Assembly (NCBI GenBank): GCA_905221605.1
Contig: CAJNDS010000346.1
Span: 95,836 to 159,835 of the forward strand
Reading direction: 5' to 3'
Source of the DNA: Symbiodinium natans
Lineage: Eukaryota > Sar > Dinophyceae > Suessiales > Symbiodiniaceae
DNA: 64,000 bases
The notes beneath the pieces are model-generated. The model was not told where the DNA came from. It searched no databases and worked only from the letters and a program-made list of their open reading frames with translations. Both the position numbers and the translations under genes were made by a program. Below, piece after piece: positions 22,986 to 34,450 of the stretch (the first letter of the stretch is position 1; each line of letters begins with the position of its first letter).

Positions 22986-23885
22986 CTAGTATTTAGTATT
23001 TATAATTTGGAAATTAGCATGAGTATTATTATTGATGTTATTATTGCTAGCATTATTACTGTTAGCATTGCTAGTGTAATAATTCTTCCTATTCTTCTTC
23101 TTATTACAGAGACCAAAACAACTCTCGGCCTTCCTTCGACAAGGGATTGAGGCCCCTGCTGGGAGCGGAGCGAGAGTCGTCCCGTTGGACACACCTTGGA
23201 GTTCACCCTGTGGCGTATGCAGACTTGTCCAGTCGCTGCTGTTGCATCTAATAAGAAATAGAATACACCTCTCTGTCGGTGGGCTTCTGATCTCCACATT
23301 TCTCCAGGCTTCTGATCTCCAGGCTCCTGGCCAGTTGACCAAAGTGGGACTTCAGGGACATGCGATCGGCCAGACCTCTTGGAGTGCACCGAAACACTTG
23401 GTGAAACTCCCTCTTTTGCTGCATTTTGGGGCATCCGTTTATCGTCGGAAAGCGTCATGATTGCCCTGCAACTCACTGAATTTCTTGTACCTTCTCACCT
23501 CAAAAAACATCCAGCTTCGATCCTAACACGGCTTCATGAACAGGAAGCCCTCTTATTATAGGCCAAGCCAGCTACTTCCGAGTGCGCGGCACCGAGCTGC
23601 TTGACGCCGAGGGTGCCGCTTGAGCAGCTTGCGCCCAGGTCGGAACCTACGCCCCCATTGGAGCATACTGAAAGCACGCTGATGCTTTCTGGTGCTTTCT
23701 GGGATTTTTTGGGTCCAGCACTTCGGTTTCCATGGCTCGCTCGGTTCGGGCGTACGGAATGTGCGTTCGGACTGGTTCGGTTCGGTCCAAGAAGGATGGG
23801 ATGGAAAGCTCGGGGGGGGGGGTTCAACCGTTTCAGCTCGCGACCTTAAGACACACGAAGCCTCGGGTCTGAGAAATCGGCTACT

Positions 23886-24006
23886 GTTAGGGTTTAGGGT
23901 TTGGGGTTTAGGGTTTGGGGTTTGGGGTTTAGGGTTTAGGGATTAGGGTTTAGGGTTTAGGCTTTAGGCTTTAGGCTTTAGGGTTTAGGGTTTAGGGTTT
24001 ATGGTT
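23886..24006. repeat. Interstitial telomere-like array with TTTAGGC block
   Basis: TTTAGGG and TTTGGGG units, then three consecutive TTTAGGC units (about 23,959-23,981), then TTTAGGG again. The clustering of one variant suggests local amplification within the array. Confidence 0.96.
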
Positions 24007-25040
24007 TACTCATGCTTGGGCTGGCACGGGGGGATCTGCCAGCTGCGACACCATGGCTGCGTGAGTTACCTCGGACGGCCCCACGCACACAAACCCAATC
24101 TAAAGATGAGGGCACTGAGGTGTACTGAGGTCACGGCCTGCTGACCACTAGCGGCATCGGCTTGGCGCCTGCACAAGCCACATTGTGCGAGAAAGAAGCA
24201 GGGTCCAGACTGCAAGGCACAGCAACATCTCCTAAGATCAAGATTCTTCAAGAACCTGACGAAGCAGGATGGAAGCAAGTTCAGGCTTGCTTTCACTTCT
24301 GCCAGCTTGGTGTCAGGAGTCAAGACTGCCCTTATCCCATGATGTCTGACATCTGACCTAGTCTTCCGTTGCTACTTTGAGTGCAAGGTCGGAGTGATGC
24401 TGTGTGCCTGTCGCAAGGCCCTGCGAGGGGGCTTTTCTCATCAAGGCGACAATCCTGTCCGGCTGATCGGCGGCTCAAGGACAAGTCACATCAGGCTGCA
24501 TTCTGGACTGGAACCGCCGCACTTCGAAACATTGCAGGCTTTATCTCTTCGAGATCTTGGAATAACCTTTGCGCAGAACAGTAGAGCCCCGAATCCTGCG
24601 GGGGCGTAAACACAAAGCTGTTGACCCCGTACCTTGGCCGACAGCACGATCCCCATCATGAAGTGTCGTGAAGTGAGAGGCTACGAAATAGATCGAGGGG
24701 ATTGAGGTTCACTAGCATGCGGTGTCATTTGTTGGGCTTGGGTTACGGGGTAGGACTGAGGCTCTGTGTTCCAGAACGCATGATGGGGACGAAAAGGAAC
24801 TCGTGACTCGTTTCGGCTACCTTTGCGGTATGTGAACTTTCAGGGTAAACGTTTGCAACTCAAAGTCACTCCTGTCATGAGTTCAGTCAACGACTGTGCT
24901 CAGCAGCATGCTTGTCCCGATTACTGTTGTACTCTTGCGTAAAGCAGGTGCAGCCATGCTCACGAATCGTGCGCGCCCCGAAAGAATCACTACACTGTGG
25001 ACATGTGCGTGGCGCACCAGATCATGCCCAGGAGTCATGC
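24007..25040. other. No recognisable gene
   Basis: Only short overlapping frames without motifs. Confidence 0.5.
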
Positions 25041-25154
25041 TAGGGTTTAGGGTTTAGGGTTTAGGGTTTAGGGTTTAGGGTTTAGGGTTTTGGGTTTTGG
25101 GTTTTGGGTTTTGGGTTTAGGGTTTAGGGTTTAGGGTTTAGGGTTTAGGGTGTA
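25041..25154. repeat. Interstitial telomere-like array with TTTTGGG block
   Basis: Six to seven TTTAGGG units, four consecutive TTTTGGG units (about 25,088-25,116), then five more TTTAGGG units. Confidence 0.97.
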
Positions 25155-25479
25155 GACTTGGGTGCCCGGCTCATTCTCGCTGTGCTTCAGCGGCAGCGCC
25201 TGCCACGCGGGTTGGCTTCAGAGCTTGGGGTGCGGCTGAGAAGCCTTGTCAACGTGCGGCGCTGTGGATTAGCAATGTGGAAGTTCATTGTGTCCACTTT
25301 CTACTAACCCCGGGTCACAGGCCTCAGACCCGAACATGTCAAAAGCAGCCACCAAGCCCGACTTGTGTTGTATCATTTGCTTAAGCCGCACATATAGTTT
25401 GAAACTAACGCATGAACCAAGTAGATGTTAGGGCGTAGTCACCGCCGCTTCAGAGAAAGAATAGTCATCATAGCAGTTG

Positions 25480-25735
25480 ACACAGAACCAGAAATAGCAA
25501 CAACCTTGATAAGAAAAAACAACGAACATGCAATATTATTTCAATTACAACAACAAAAACACAAGTCATAACAACGACGATTTCAATAACCATAACAATA
25601 ACAATTGCAAACAAGAACAATCACGATGACAATGAAGACAACACTACCAGCAACAGTAACAATATTCCAAACAATTTAACAACCAAACAACAGTAACAAT
25701 GACAACAATACTACCAACACAACAGTGACAGTAAC
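25480..25735. repeat. AAC/CAA-rich degenerate simple repeat
   Basis: About 250 bases dominated by AACAACAA, ATAACAA and CAATAAC words and low in G. The surrounding DNA (25,155-25,479 and 25,736-26,405) shows no recognisable gene. Confidence 0.8.
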
Positions 25736-26405
25736 GGAATGCCGCCGCCCTAGCCTGGCGTACAAATCCTGTGGGCTTCTGGGTGCCGAATTCAACCTTG
25801 GCAAGTTCTCAAGCAAGCCGAGGTCGGTGAGGAACAGCTGGGCATGCGACGCCCAGGTCAGTATCTGTAGAGTTGACGGCCTGTCCAGCCGGATGTCGAG
25901 GGTTTGGACTGCATCTCAACATTCGTTGAGAAAGAACTGGGGGCTTATGACTACGAATCAGGTCGTGGCTACTGGGCGGGTAATACGAATGCTGGCTTGT
26001 TTTGCGGGAGGTGCTTCAGGAAATTTGCTGGCTTCAGAAAAGTTTCTCCCACCGGCCCCGATTTATGGAAATGGTGAACCCTTGCCGCACCCCACAACGT
26101 TTCAAGCAAAACCTTCAGATCAACGCTTGCTGCCCTTCGACTGCCTGGCGCGGAGACAGCGTCAAGGACATGGCTCATGCAATCTCAACATGGGAAGCTT
26201 TTATCCTTCAGCCTGAACTTGCTATAAGCTCCACGAACCTACCACCACACACCTGAACCAGCCTGATAATTCTAGGATGGATGCCAATAACTTCCCAAAC
26301 ACCTGCTACTTGGCCCAACAGTGCATCGCGCTTGTTTACTGCAGCGCGAGCCACTAGTGACGTTTGAAGCCTACTTTGAAATTTGTGTGTCAGTGTCCTT
26401 TTGCC

Positions 26406-27108
26406 GGTTCAACATCTGCAATCTACTGCACTAGCAAGCTAAGCATTTATGTGCAACCATTTCGAGCTTTACGTGCAATTGATGAACCAGTGCCAGCAGC
26501 AACCAGTGACTTTTGAATCGCCAAAATATCAAACATGGCCAACCGCCAGCAGCAATACTTTGTGGTTGTAGCCACTCCCGCAACACCGTGGCATACCACG
26601 AAGATCCATGGACCACGAAGGAGTAGTAGGATGCTCTACGCCTTCCTGCACTTTCAAGGTCACTTTGGAAAGGCAATGAGTGAAAGCGGTGTCTGTGCCC
26701 TTCTAGTTGCCCTCCCGTTTCTGGCCCCACAAGACCACGTCGTGAAAGAAGTGGAGCTGGAGGACACATGCAACACTCACGACCTGTGGCTTTCACACTT
26801 CAATTACTTTGTTTTGTGTTTGATTTTGAAGTTAATTGGATGCACAGGCTGTGCAACATTACGTGCCAGCTGGACTAGACAGCACCAAAACTCTCAAAAC
26901 TGGATGCATTTTTCTCTCAATCAATCTTGAAAGCAGCAGCTTAAGTACAGCCCTCCGCGGATAATCCGCTTCAAGCAGTGTTTGGATGGAGATACGAGGA
27001 TCCACAGTGTCCAAGATTCCGTAACCTTGACGGAAACTCGGCAAGACTCATTTATCTGAGCCCCAAACCCGAAACAGAGGTCATGTGCAACTGGAGTCTT
27101 TGGCAAGT
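26406..27108 (+). repeat. Dispersed 0.7-kb repeat E, copy 1
   Basis: This segment matches 42,201-42,923 over its whole length with scattered substitutions and small indels. Within it, plus (26,535-26,930) and minus (26,431-26,796) frames are both open and shared with the other copy. The plus frame contains a hydrophobic C-terminal run (FNYFVLCLILKLIG). I recognise no protein family, so I call it a repeat rather than a gene. It could equally be a duplicated pseudogene. Confidence 0.75.
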
Positions 27109-27462
27109 CGTTGCGTGCCATCTGCCTGAAATCTGTGTTGAGGCGCAGACCAACCAAAACGCTTAACTCAAAACCCCAAGCACACAAGCAAAACTTTGCC
27201 TGGGCTTCTCGTGTTGACATAGAGGTTCTGCAACATTGCGCCCGGCAACGCAAACCGCGAGCGGCATGCCTGTCTTTTGTACCACAAGCTCCCCCTCCAG
27301 TTCAAACTTAGGAGGTTTGCCGTTGACAGCATCACGCTGTTGGAGCCTTTGGCCAACTCCAATACGAGCTACGGTCAGACCCCAACCCTAAAGCAAAGCA
27401 TTCTGGAAAGTTTGCTGGGCGTTCAATGTTTCAAACTCGACCTGCCCTAAAACCCCAAAAGC

Positions 27463-27521
27463 CCTGAACCCTAAACCCTAAACCCTAAACCCTAAACCCT
27501 AAACCCTAAACCCTAAACCCT
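27463..27521. repeat. Interstitial telomere-like array (CCCTAAA)n
   Basis: About eight perfect units. It is followed 115 bases later by the opposite orientation. Confidence 0.97.
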
Positions 27522-27636
27522 ACCGGCGGTCCGTGGCACTAGTAGAGAATCATCCTGACCGTATCTCGTACCAAGCAGGATCTGCTTTCTTTGGCAGACC
27601 GCTTTCAAATCATGCCCCACAGTTGCAGAGCATTGT

Positions 27637-27867
27637 GTAGGGTTTAGGGTTTAGGGTTTAGGGTTTAGGGTTTTGGGTTTTGGGTTTAGGGTTTAGGGTT
27701 TAGGGTTTAGGGTTTTAGGGTTTAGGGTTTTAGGGTTTTAGGGTTTAGGGTTTAGGGTTTAGGGTTTAGGGTTTAGGGTTTAGGGTTTAGGGTTTAGGGT
27801 TTAGGGTTTAGGGTTTAAGGTTTAGGGTTTAGGGTTTAGGGTTTAGGGTTTAGGGTTTAGGGTTTAC
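27637..27867. repeat. Largest interstitial telomere-like array (TTTAGGG)n
   Basis: About 33 units over 231 bases, with TTTTGGG and TTTTAGGG variants near the left third and one TTTAAGG. It is the longest such array in the window. Confidence 0.98.
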
Positions 27868-28083
27868 AAAGTAGGGTATTTTACCCGATTTTGGGGTGTA
27901 CCTCTGTGAGCTGTGAACTTCAGTGTTGACATTGTAAGCCCTGTAAAACCCTTAACCCCGAACTCCAAACTTCAGGGGAAAAGCTGATATAGAGATACAG
28001 TTCACAATGACTTATATACTCAGTCCTTCTGCTTCGATAAGCCTTGTTTTCCTGGTTGTCATTCCTCACCGCCCTTGTTTGTC

Positions 28084-28113
28084 CTAAACCCTAAACCCGA
28101 AACCCGAAACCCT
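28084..28113. repeat. Interstitial telomere-like array (CCCTAAA/CCCGAAA)
   Basis: Two CCCTAAA and two CCCGAAA units. Confidence 0.9.
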
Positions 28114-29329
28114 TAGGTCCCAAACTCGCCGAACTTCAATGTCGACATTCACTCGCAAAAGGCCGACGTGGATCTCAGCCTGGCTGCGGGTTCAGGGTGG
28201 GTTTATAGAGATGGTCTATTGAAGGAGTACTGCACCCCCTCGAAATTGAAACGAATCACATGCAACTTCGATGTGTCCTGGCCTTGAGGGGTTAGGTTTA
28301 GTGTTAGGGCTTAGGGTTCTCTTGGGTTGGCCTTCGGGATTGTCAACCCTGAGCCCCTAAACCCTCAACGACCCCTGCACGGGGTGAAAGGTTCCCGACT
28401 CACCTAAGTTTGCTTGGTCAAGACCTGCATCGTTGAGGGTGTAGGGTTTGGGGTCTCAGGGTCTCAGGGTGCGTCGGGCTTGGGTTTCTGGGCCCAGGAA
28501 TAGCCTAGGAACAAAGTGGGTACCTGTTTGTTGTTTGAAGGGGAAGGCCGAACCAGGAAGGGAACAAAGGCCCATTCAGGGTCCTCGTTGCTGGTGCCCT
28601 CATCCCCAAACCTAAGCCCTAAGGCCCTAAATCCTAAACCCCCAATGCCCTGAACCCGAAAAGTTGGGTCCAGGCTAAGGGTTAACCCTGACCCCCTCGA
28701 TCCTCAAACCTCGCCGTTGGACCAAGCTGATCGTTTCAAATCCTCGAAAGACAACCCCATAACCAAGAACACGCCAACCCTCAAGGACCCTATGGACAAA
28801 ATAACCCGAATCCCTAAACCCCAACGTGAAACCGCAAACCTAAATCACGTCAAGGGCGCCCTTTTGGCTTGGCTGCAAAGTGGGGCGGCGCACAAACGGT
28901 GTCACGTTCCTGCGCAGAGGGCCTAGACCCTAAACCCTAAACCCTAAAACCAAACCTCGACCCGGACCATGGAGCTTCAGGGCACCGAATTTTCCATGAG
29001 CTCCGTTTGTTTTTTCTTTTTTTTTTTTTTTTTTGGGGGGGGGGGTTAGGGTTTACGGGAATTTGGGTTTAGGGCTTGCGGTTTAGGATTCTCACCTGGG
29101 CGGAACTTCAGCTGGGGAGAGTTCGGCTGGGGGTAGAATAGCATCGCAGAACAGATCTAACAGCGCAGCAGCTTGAAAACACCCGCCACTCCGGGTAGGC
29201 ATGAGAAGAATTCCACACCCATGTTGGGCTTGTCCAAAGCACTTCCTAAACCCAAAACAAAACCCTAAACACTAAACCCCGAAGGAATACTTAGATCCTT
29301 AGAAGCCCTAGAAGGCCCTTTGTGCAAAC
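28114..29329. other. Degenerate telomere-like DNA, no gene
   Basis: Scattered single and paired CCCTAA or TTAGGG-like words run through the whole stretch. A short array (CCCTAAA)3 lies at 28,926-28,950, and a T-run joined to a G-run at about 29,010-29,046. It looks like old, mutated telomere-like repeat. The AT-richer viral remnant begins just after it. Confidence 0.6.
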
Positions 29330-29763
29330 CTTATGTTGTGCATGTTTCCCCCATTTGCGTGAAGTTTCTTATAACTAGAGGCGCCGCCATCGTCTGGATA
29401 AATACTTTGGGATATCCCAGAACTTTAAAGCACTCAATAAAGGCATCATAAACAGTCACTCCGTCTCTGCTCTCCATAAGCACGATGCGCATCTTCTTGC
29501 TAAAATTGTCAATACATAACGAAACGTCTCTTTTATGCTCCTCTTAAAGGTATCTGTGTCTTTCATCAAGCTCATCATATCCATTATATCAAATGAAAAA
29601 CAACCCGAGCATAAGGTGGGGAATGACTGTTGTAGTTCTTGAAATTTCTTCTCTGGTTCATGCTCTGTTTCTTCACCCAATCCTTAACATGCTGCAACGT
29701 GACACCTGCCCCATCCTTGTTTTCTTCCTCATACAAACTTCTGACAGATCCATACCCACTCTC
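29330..29763 (-). pseudogene. rve-type integrase remnant (Polinton/PLV-like)
   Basis: Three consecutive minus-strand frames together read as an rve-superfamily (DDE) integrase. The first (29,763-29,584) has GYGSVRSLYEEENKDG and VTLQHVKDWVKKQ, ending at a TAA. The second has FDIMDMMSLMKDTDTFKR, where the first catalytic Asp is expected, then RYVLT. The third has IDNFSKKMRIVLMESRDG and VYDAFIECFKVLGYPKVF. A further shift gives the DDGG of the second catalytic Asp. The Glu motif is not found. The order and spacing fit integrases of Maverick/Polinton-type elements and related viruses. Several indels and a stop make it non-functional. It lies divergently from the capsid remnant 0.3 kb away. Confidence 0.6.
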
Positions 29764-30065
29764 AAGATCAATTTATAGCAGAATCTAGCGACAATGTGAT
29801 CAATTCTCCAGTTCGGACTTCCAGAATCGGCGGCTTACATAATAATTGACTGAAAGCAAGTGCACCTCCCCAGTGTCTCGGGAAATATCTTCTCAAGTAG
29901 TAACGAGAATAAAAACATGTAAAATTTGAACAAGTATATTGACTGATCCAATGTTTGTCTTTTCTTTGATGTTGTTAACACTTCAACAACGGCAGGGGAA
30001 TATTTACGACCTTGAGGTGGGAGTCACGCCTTCTTTACTAGATAGATGCAACGCGGCATGATAAC

Positions 30066-31160
30066 AAATACACGACATGGACAATTCCAATCAAGTCTGC
30101 GAAGAAAGCCATCAAAAGCAAAGAAGTGAGAAATATACATGACATTCAAGAAGGTTGTTTAACCCGCTGCGACTGTAGAACTAACTGTTAGTTCGCTTAT
30201 ACTATAGAAGCACACGACGCAGCAGCAACGGCAGGAGCATATCAAAGAGGCGTCGTTCTACCTAAACTGACAAGAATCATACTACAGGAATTGAACAAGG
30301 AAAGTTGGTAAGAACGGGACACAAGCCAGTATGCGGATTCGTTCAATCTGGGTATTACACCCCGATTCGTTATTGTCCGTTTGAGTTTGTTTTTGAAATC
30401 GTTTCCGACGCGGGTCAGCCGCTTGTACGACCATCAGCACTGGTAGCAGGAACTCAAGCGAAAGATGACGAAAACGGACTATTCTTCACCACACGCAATA
30501 CTACAACAAGTTGGGCTAGTCAAAATGCTCTTTTTAAGATGCGAACTGATACAGGCAGACAACGCAGTTAACAACAATATAGCTTCACATCTATTGAAAG
30601 GGGGTCGGCTTCGTATGGTTTATCCAGCATGTCATTCATTCTGACAAACCTTCACGGCAGGAAACACAGAGATTAGTATGAACATCGTCAAATCTGCAAC
30701 TCGTTTATCTCAGACTTTTTTCACTTTCAGCAACAGTAAAATCAACGATGACACAAAGGCAGGTGATTATGACCAAAAGATGGAACTACTTTTTCCTTGA
30801 AGGCGAGATCGATTCGGTTAAGCAAACTTCTTACCAAGTTGCGGAGTCTTTGGCAGAAGTGACGTGATGTATTTCCTCTGTCGCGCGGTTAATGTTATGT
30901 CTCCATACTATGATGGATTCTCAATTGACATATATCGCTATGCCAATGATAAATGTATTCTGGGTATAACTCGGGACAAACAGCCAGGGACAAACACTTA
31001 CATGGGAAGTTTCATGACATTTAAAGTTCGTGCTTCGAATGAGAATCTTGCCCTCGGTATTGAAAGAGTTTGCGTAACTGCCGTGTCAGAACAGACACTC
31101 GAGCTGGTTTCGGGTTTAAGGTCTACGGTTTGGTCGATGCCCTGCGCAAAAGCGTCCTGA
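30066..31160 (+). pseudogene. Major capsid protein remnant (double jelly-roll, Polinton-like virus/virophage type)
   Basis: The region reads mainly in one frame, with in-frame stops near 30,189, 30,309 and 30,638 and two frame excursions (about 30,305-30,539 and 30,781-30,869). Recognisable pieces in order are QRGVVLPKLTR; GYYTPIRYCPFEFVFEIVSD; FTTRNTTTSWASQNAL; QADNAVNNNIASHLLKGGRL; ISMNIVKSATRLSQTFFTF; and, near the C-terminus, YANDKCILGITRDKQPGTN. They match, in the same order, the landmarks I know for double jelly-roll capsid proteins of Polinton-like viruses and their endogenous copies in protist genomes. About 365 codons remain of an expected 500-600. The DNA is clearly AT-richer than its surroundings, consistent with transfer. 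It is broken and not expressible as one protein. Confidence 0.65.
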
Positions 31161-33906
31161 CTTTTGGCTTACGGAGATAGCTTTATCCCAAATGATTCTC
31201 TGCGCACGTTTTGCGATATTGCTGTGATTGTTTTTGCGGTCGTAGTTTATGCTTAGAATCTTGTGCTCTGTATCGTGCCTGGCTGGCACTGCCCGATATT
31301 AACGGCTATTGAATAAGGCGCCTTTGAATGCTTCTGGATTCTGTTGCGGTGCGTAGTTTGCTCCGTCGTGATCCGCAGTTTGTGTTCCGACTTTGTGCTG
31401 TTGCTGGCGTGTTTTTGCGGTCGCGTGATCTTGCGCTTGCGCTCGCGCGCGGAGAGTTGTTCTGCCGGTAGCAACACAACTAGCCCAAACGGGAAAATTG
31501 TCTTGCGCTCGTTTTGGCTAGGGCACTTTGAAACAACACTAAAGCCCCTCACCCCACCCCCCCTTAATTAACGACCTCCCTGAATAATCTCCCACACCAC
31601 AAAGTGCTTTAAACCCGTTCTGCAACTTCCTAGCAGCCCCAAGACCCACTAAACTGCTTCGAAAAGGTGGTTCCTAAACCCCCCAAACTTCGAACTTCAT
31701 CGCCCTTTCCACTTCTGACAACAACACATTCCTCTCAGGTTTCTTTTGGAGCTCCTTACTAAGACTACCAAGAACCTCTGAGACGTAGCCCCAAAACTCC
31801 TGAAAACCTAAGACCCTAGAGCCGAAACCCTAAACCCTCAACCCAAGGGCCTCACCAATTTCTATGGAGCCATGGGTGCTCCCCAATCGCGACCAAGAAG
31901 TACTGGAGTCCATCTTGAGCCTAAGATGCTTGGGGGGGCTTAGGGCTGAGGATGGTTTAGGGTTTAGGGCTTATAGGCCTGATAAAGGGTTTGAGAATTT
32001 TGGGGGTTGAGGGATCTGCATTTGGAGAGCTGTGTCATTTAGGGCTCTCGTCTTCACGCTACAGGTTTTCGGGCTTGGGGCTGAGGCTTCTGGGACTTAA
32101 GGAGTCAGATGTCTTTGGTGGTTTGAGGTCTTTGTCAAGCTGTGTGCCTGCTCAGTGACAGCAGCATTGAGAATCAACGTCTCTCTGGAACTTGGGAGCA
32201 GTGACGGCGAAGCGGAGCTCCCAGGTAGGGCCTCGGCTTTCACAGCTTGGCACTTGAACTTATCCCAAACTTTTTCTTTCCAAGGCCCGGACGTCTGCTC
32301 CTCGTCGAATCAGAGGACCAGTTTGGCCCTGGGTATATAGGGGGAAACTGCTCACCTGAAATGGGCCCAAAATGCAAACCCCAGCCGCCCTCACGCTCAT
32401 TGCTGCGCCCGTTCAAGCGGAGGTCGGGGCCGGGGTGGGACGCTAACCTAAGACCTGAACCCTCAAAGCTCTAATTACATTCCATGCTGCGACTCCGCCT
32501 CCGGCGATTTTCTCCTTGAGCAAGCGCTGGGCAGTGTCAAGCTCCACCTTCGGCTGGCGCTTTGCTTAGAAAGCCTGAGGTTCAGGTTCAGGTCGCGCTA
32601 GGCGTTTATAGGGCTTTGTTGGCTAGATGCCGAAAAACAGCCGCTTTTTCAGACACTTTAAGTCCAGTCTGTTTTGATGGCCTCTGAGCTTCCACCTGGT
32701 AGGAGCGACGAGAGTAGGCGAAAGTGCTCGTCCAAAGGTGGGGGCTAGAGCTAGGAAACCCCCAAGGGTCATAGTTAAGGTCTAGGGGTTGTTTGTTGCA
32801 AGCAAGGCCATCGTGAAGTTGCCACAGAAGTCATGCATTGCTTGTTCAGCGCATTCGCGCGAGCCCAAGTGACGTGATTGCCCAAGCGCCGATTCCTTGA
32901 GCTACGAAGTTCAGAGAAGCGAAGTTTTGTGTCTTGCTTCGTCTGCAGTTTGGGGGGAGCGGGGGGCCTCTACCTTATCCATGCACAACCACCTTAATGG
33001 AGTGGTGGGGGGTGGGGGGGTGGATGGTGGGTGGTTCGGGGCGGGGGGCGCCACCACCTACTCCCGCAAGCTCCACAGAGCCAGCAGTAGCTTTCGTGAT
33101 AATGAACACGGCCGTCTCTTTTGGAACTCTCGGTTTGATCCGTCCTGGACCCATGTTCAGCAGGGCGCTCCAGACTCCAGAACCCAAAGGGCCCCCCAAA
33201 ACCCCTCCAGGCCCAAGGTAGCACGGAGCGGGCCTCAAGGTTCTTTTTGCTGGTGACGATGGCCTCGGATGCTCAGCTTTATATTTCAAACCATACATGA
33301 ACCTGAAACCCTGAAGCACCAAAGGTTGTCGTCCTAATCAAAGCTCCAACGCAGCAAAGTACGAGTAGCTGCGAGGAGGCCTATGTGAATTGTATCGCGG
33401 TGGATGGGCGCAGCGTCAAGGGTGTTCGGGCCATGGCCTTTTTATGCTTGCCATGCGCTGCTAACTGTGCTTGGGAACAACGGGAAAAGGTCTGGGGCGT
33501 GCGTTGGCGCAGTCGTCGGGCAATGGCTTAGGGGCTTACGGTTCATATGAACAGCCCTAAGGCCCCAAGGCCCTACAAAGGACATGGCTTCACTGAGAAC
33601 CCACGCATAGCTGTAGCCAGCTTCCTTTGTGTCCTGCCACATAGTCTAGGATGGTGGGGCTTCTCAAGACTGTGATGGTTGAGAATTCGGAGCTGACTTT
33701 CTTGGGAAGTTTGCGGGCTTGTGGACAGGCATTTCCATTTTCCGCCTGGCTAGTATGATGTCGGAGCTTTCGGGATTAAGGAGGCGAACGAGGCTTCGCT
33801 GACATATACGGGCCATACGGGCCCGTCTCGAATCCGAACGCGTTGTCTCGAACTCATACATAAATCGCGTAAACCATGATCACCAGTCCCAAGGCTTGCG
33901 GCAGGA
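31161..33906. other. No recognisable gene
   Basis: No further viral gene is seen downstream of the capsid remnant. The GC content rises again by about 31,350. The stretch has scattered telomere-like words (31,810-31,850; 31,950-31,975) and a G-rich run at 33,003-33,050 with several GGGG blocks (possible G-quadruplex). Short frames overlap on both strands. Confidence 0.45.
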
Positions 33907-34450
33907 GGGAGGGTCGAGGGGCGGCAGGGGATGGGAGGTGACTGCACGGTGTTGACACGCTGCGACACTGGCTCTGGATTTTGATTGCTGGGAAGGGCAG
34001 AAGCATCACCGAGGACGGAGCTTTTGAGGGTTCTGGGGACTGAGGCTTTGGGGCTTTGCAGTGGGGGATTGGGGGCTGCTTAACAAGGTTCGCTTCCGTT
34101 CTTTCCTGGGCGTTGCTATAAGAAGCCAAACACAACTTATCGCTGACAGCGACACAGTCGTCTACCGATAGGGTCTAAAACTGGAAGTTAAATGCCCATT
34201 GCAGTCCCGCCTTCAACTTCCAGCTGAAAAACGAACCCCTCGGGCATGGACCTTTGTTGAGTTGAAACTTCTGAGTAAGTACAGAATCCGTGTTCCACCC
34301 AGAAACTGCACAACCTCCGACAACCTCCGACCATGGTCCTGATTCACCTTGATGTAGGTGTTGGAGGCTTCCTGGATCTTTTTGATCGTCGCGCCCATCT
34401 TGCCCAGAATCCTTGCGAGGTGAAGGACTAGAAAGTACAAGTGGGTCTCA
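33907..34450 (-). repeat. Inverted duplicate F, minus copy
   Basis: The reverse complement of this segment matches 41,552-42,196, apart from about 100 bases present only in the other copy. It contains the KH-like fragment described at 34,340-34,450. The two copies lie in inverted orientation about 7 kb apart. Confidence 0.8.
34260..34450 (-). pseudogene. KH-domain-like fragment, copy 1
   Basis: The minus-strand frame reads ETHLYF, then LARILGKMGATIKKIQEA, then NTYIKVNQDH. The GKMG tetrapeptide followed by ATIKKIQE and a beta-strand is the signature of a type I KH RNA-binding domain (GxxG loop then helix). About 45 residues are KH-like, shorter than the usual 65-70. The following residues (LSEVVQFLG, then RILYLL) do not obviously complete the fold. 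It may be one exon of a spliced RNA-binding protein gene or a pseudogene fragment. The duplicate at 41.6 kb keeps the frame but differs by several substitutions. Confidence 0.4.

Larger units (their letters stand above)
19689..23885. other. Gene-poor block, nothing recognised
   Basis: Many overlapping frames of 60-158 codons occur on both strands, such as 20,791-21,267 and 22,255-22,614 on plus. None has a recognisable domain or dominates its neighbours. Simple repeats are listed separately. A C-run/G-run lies at 23,811-23,820. Confidence 0.45.

Noticed and set aside
32897-33322. Opposed 115-119-codon frames
   Set aside because: Gly/Pro-rich translations of a G-rich tract; no domain.
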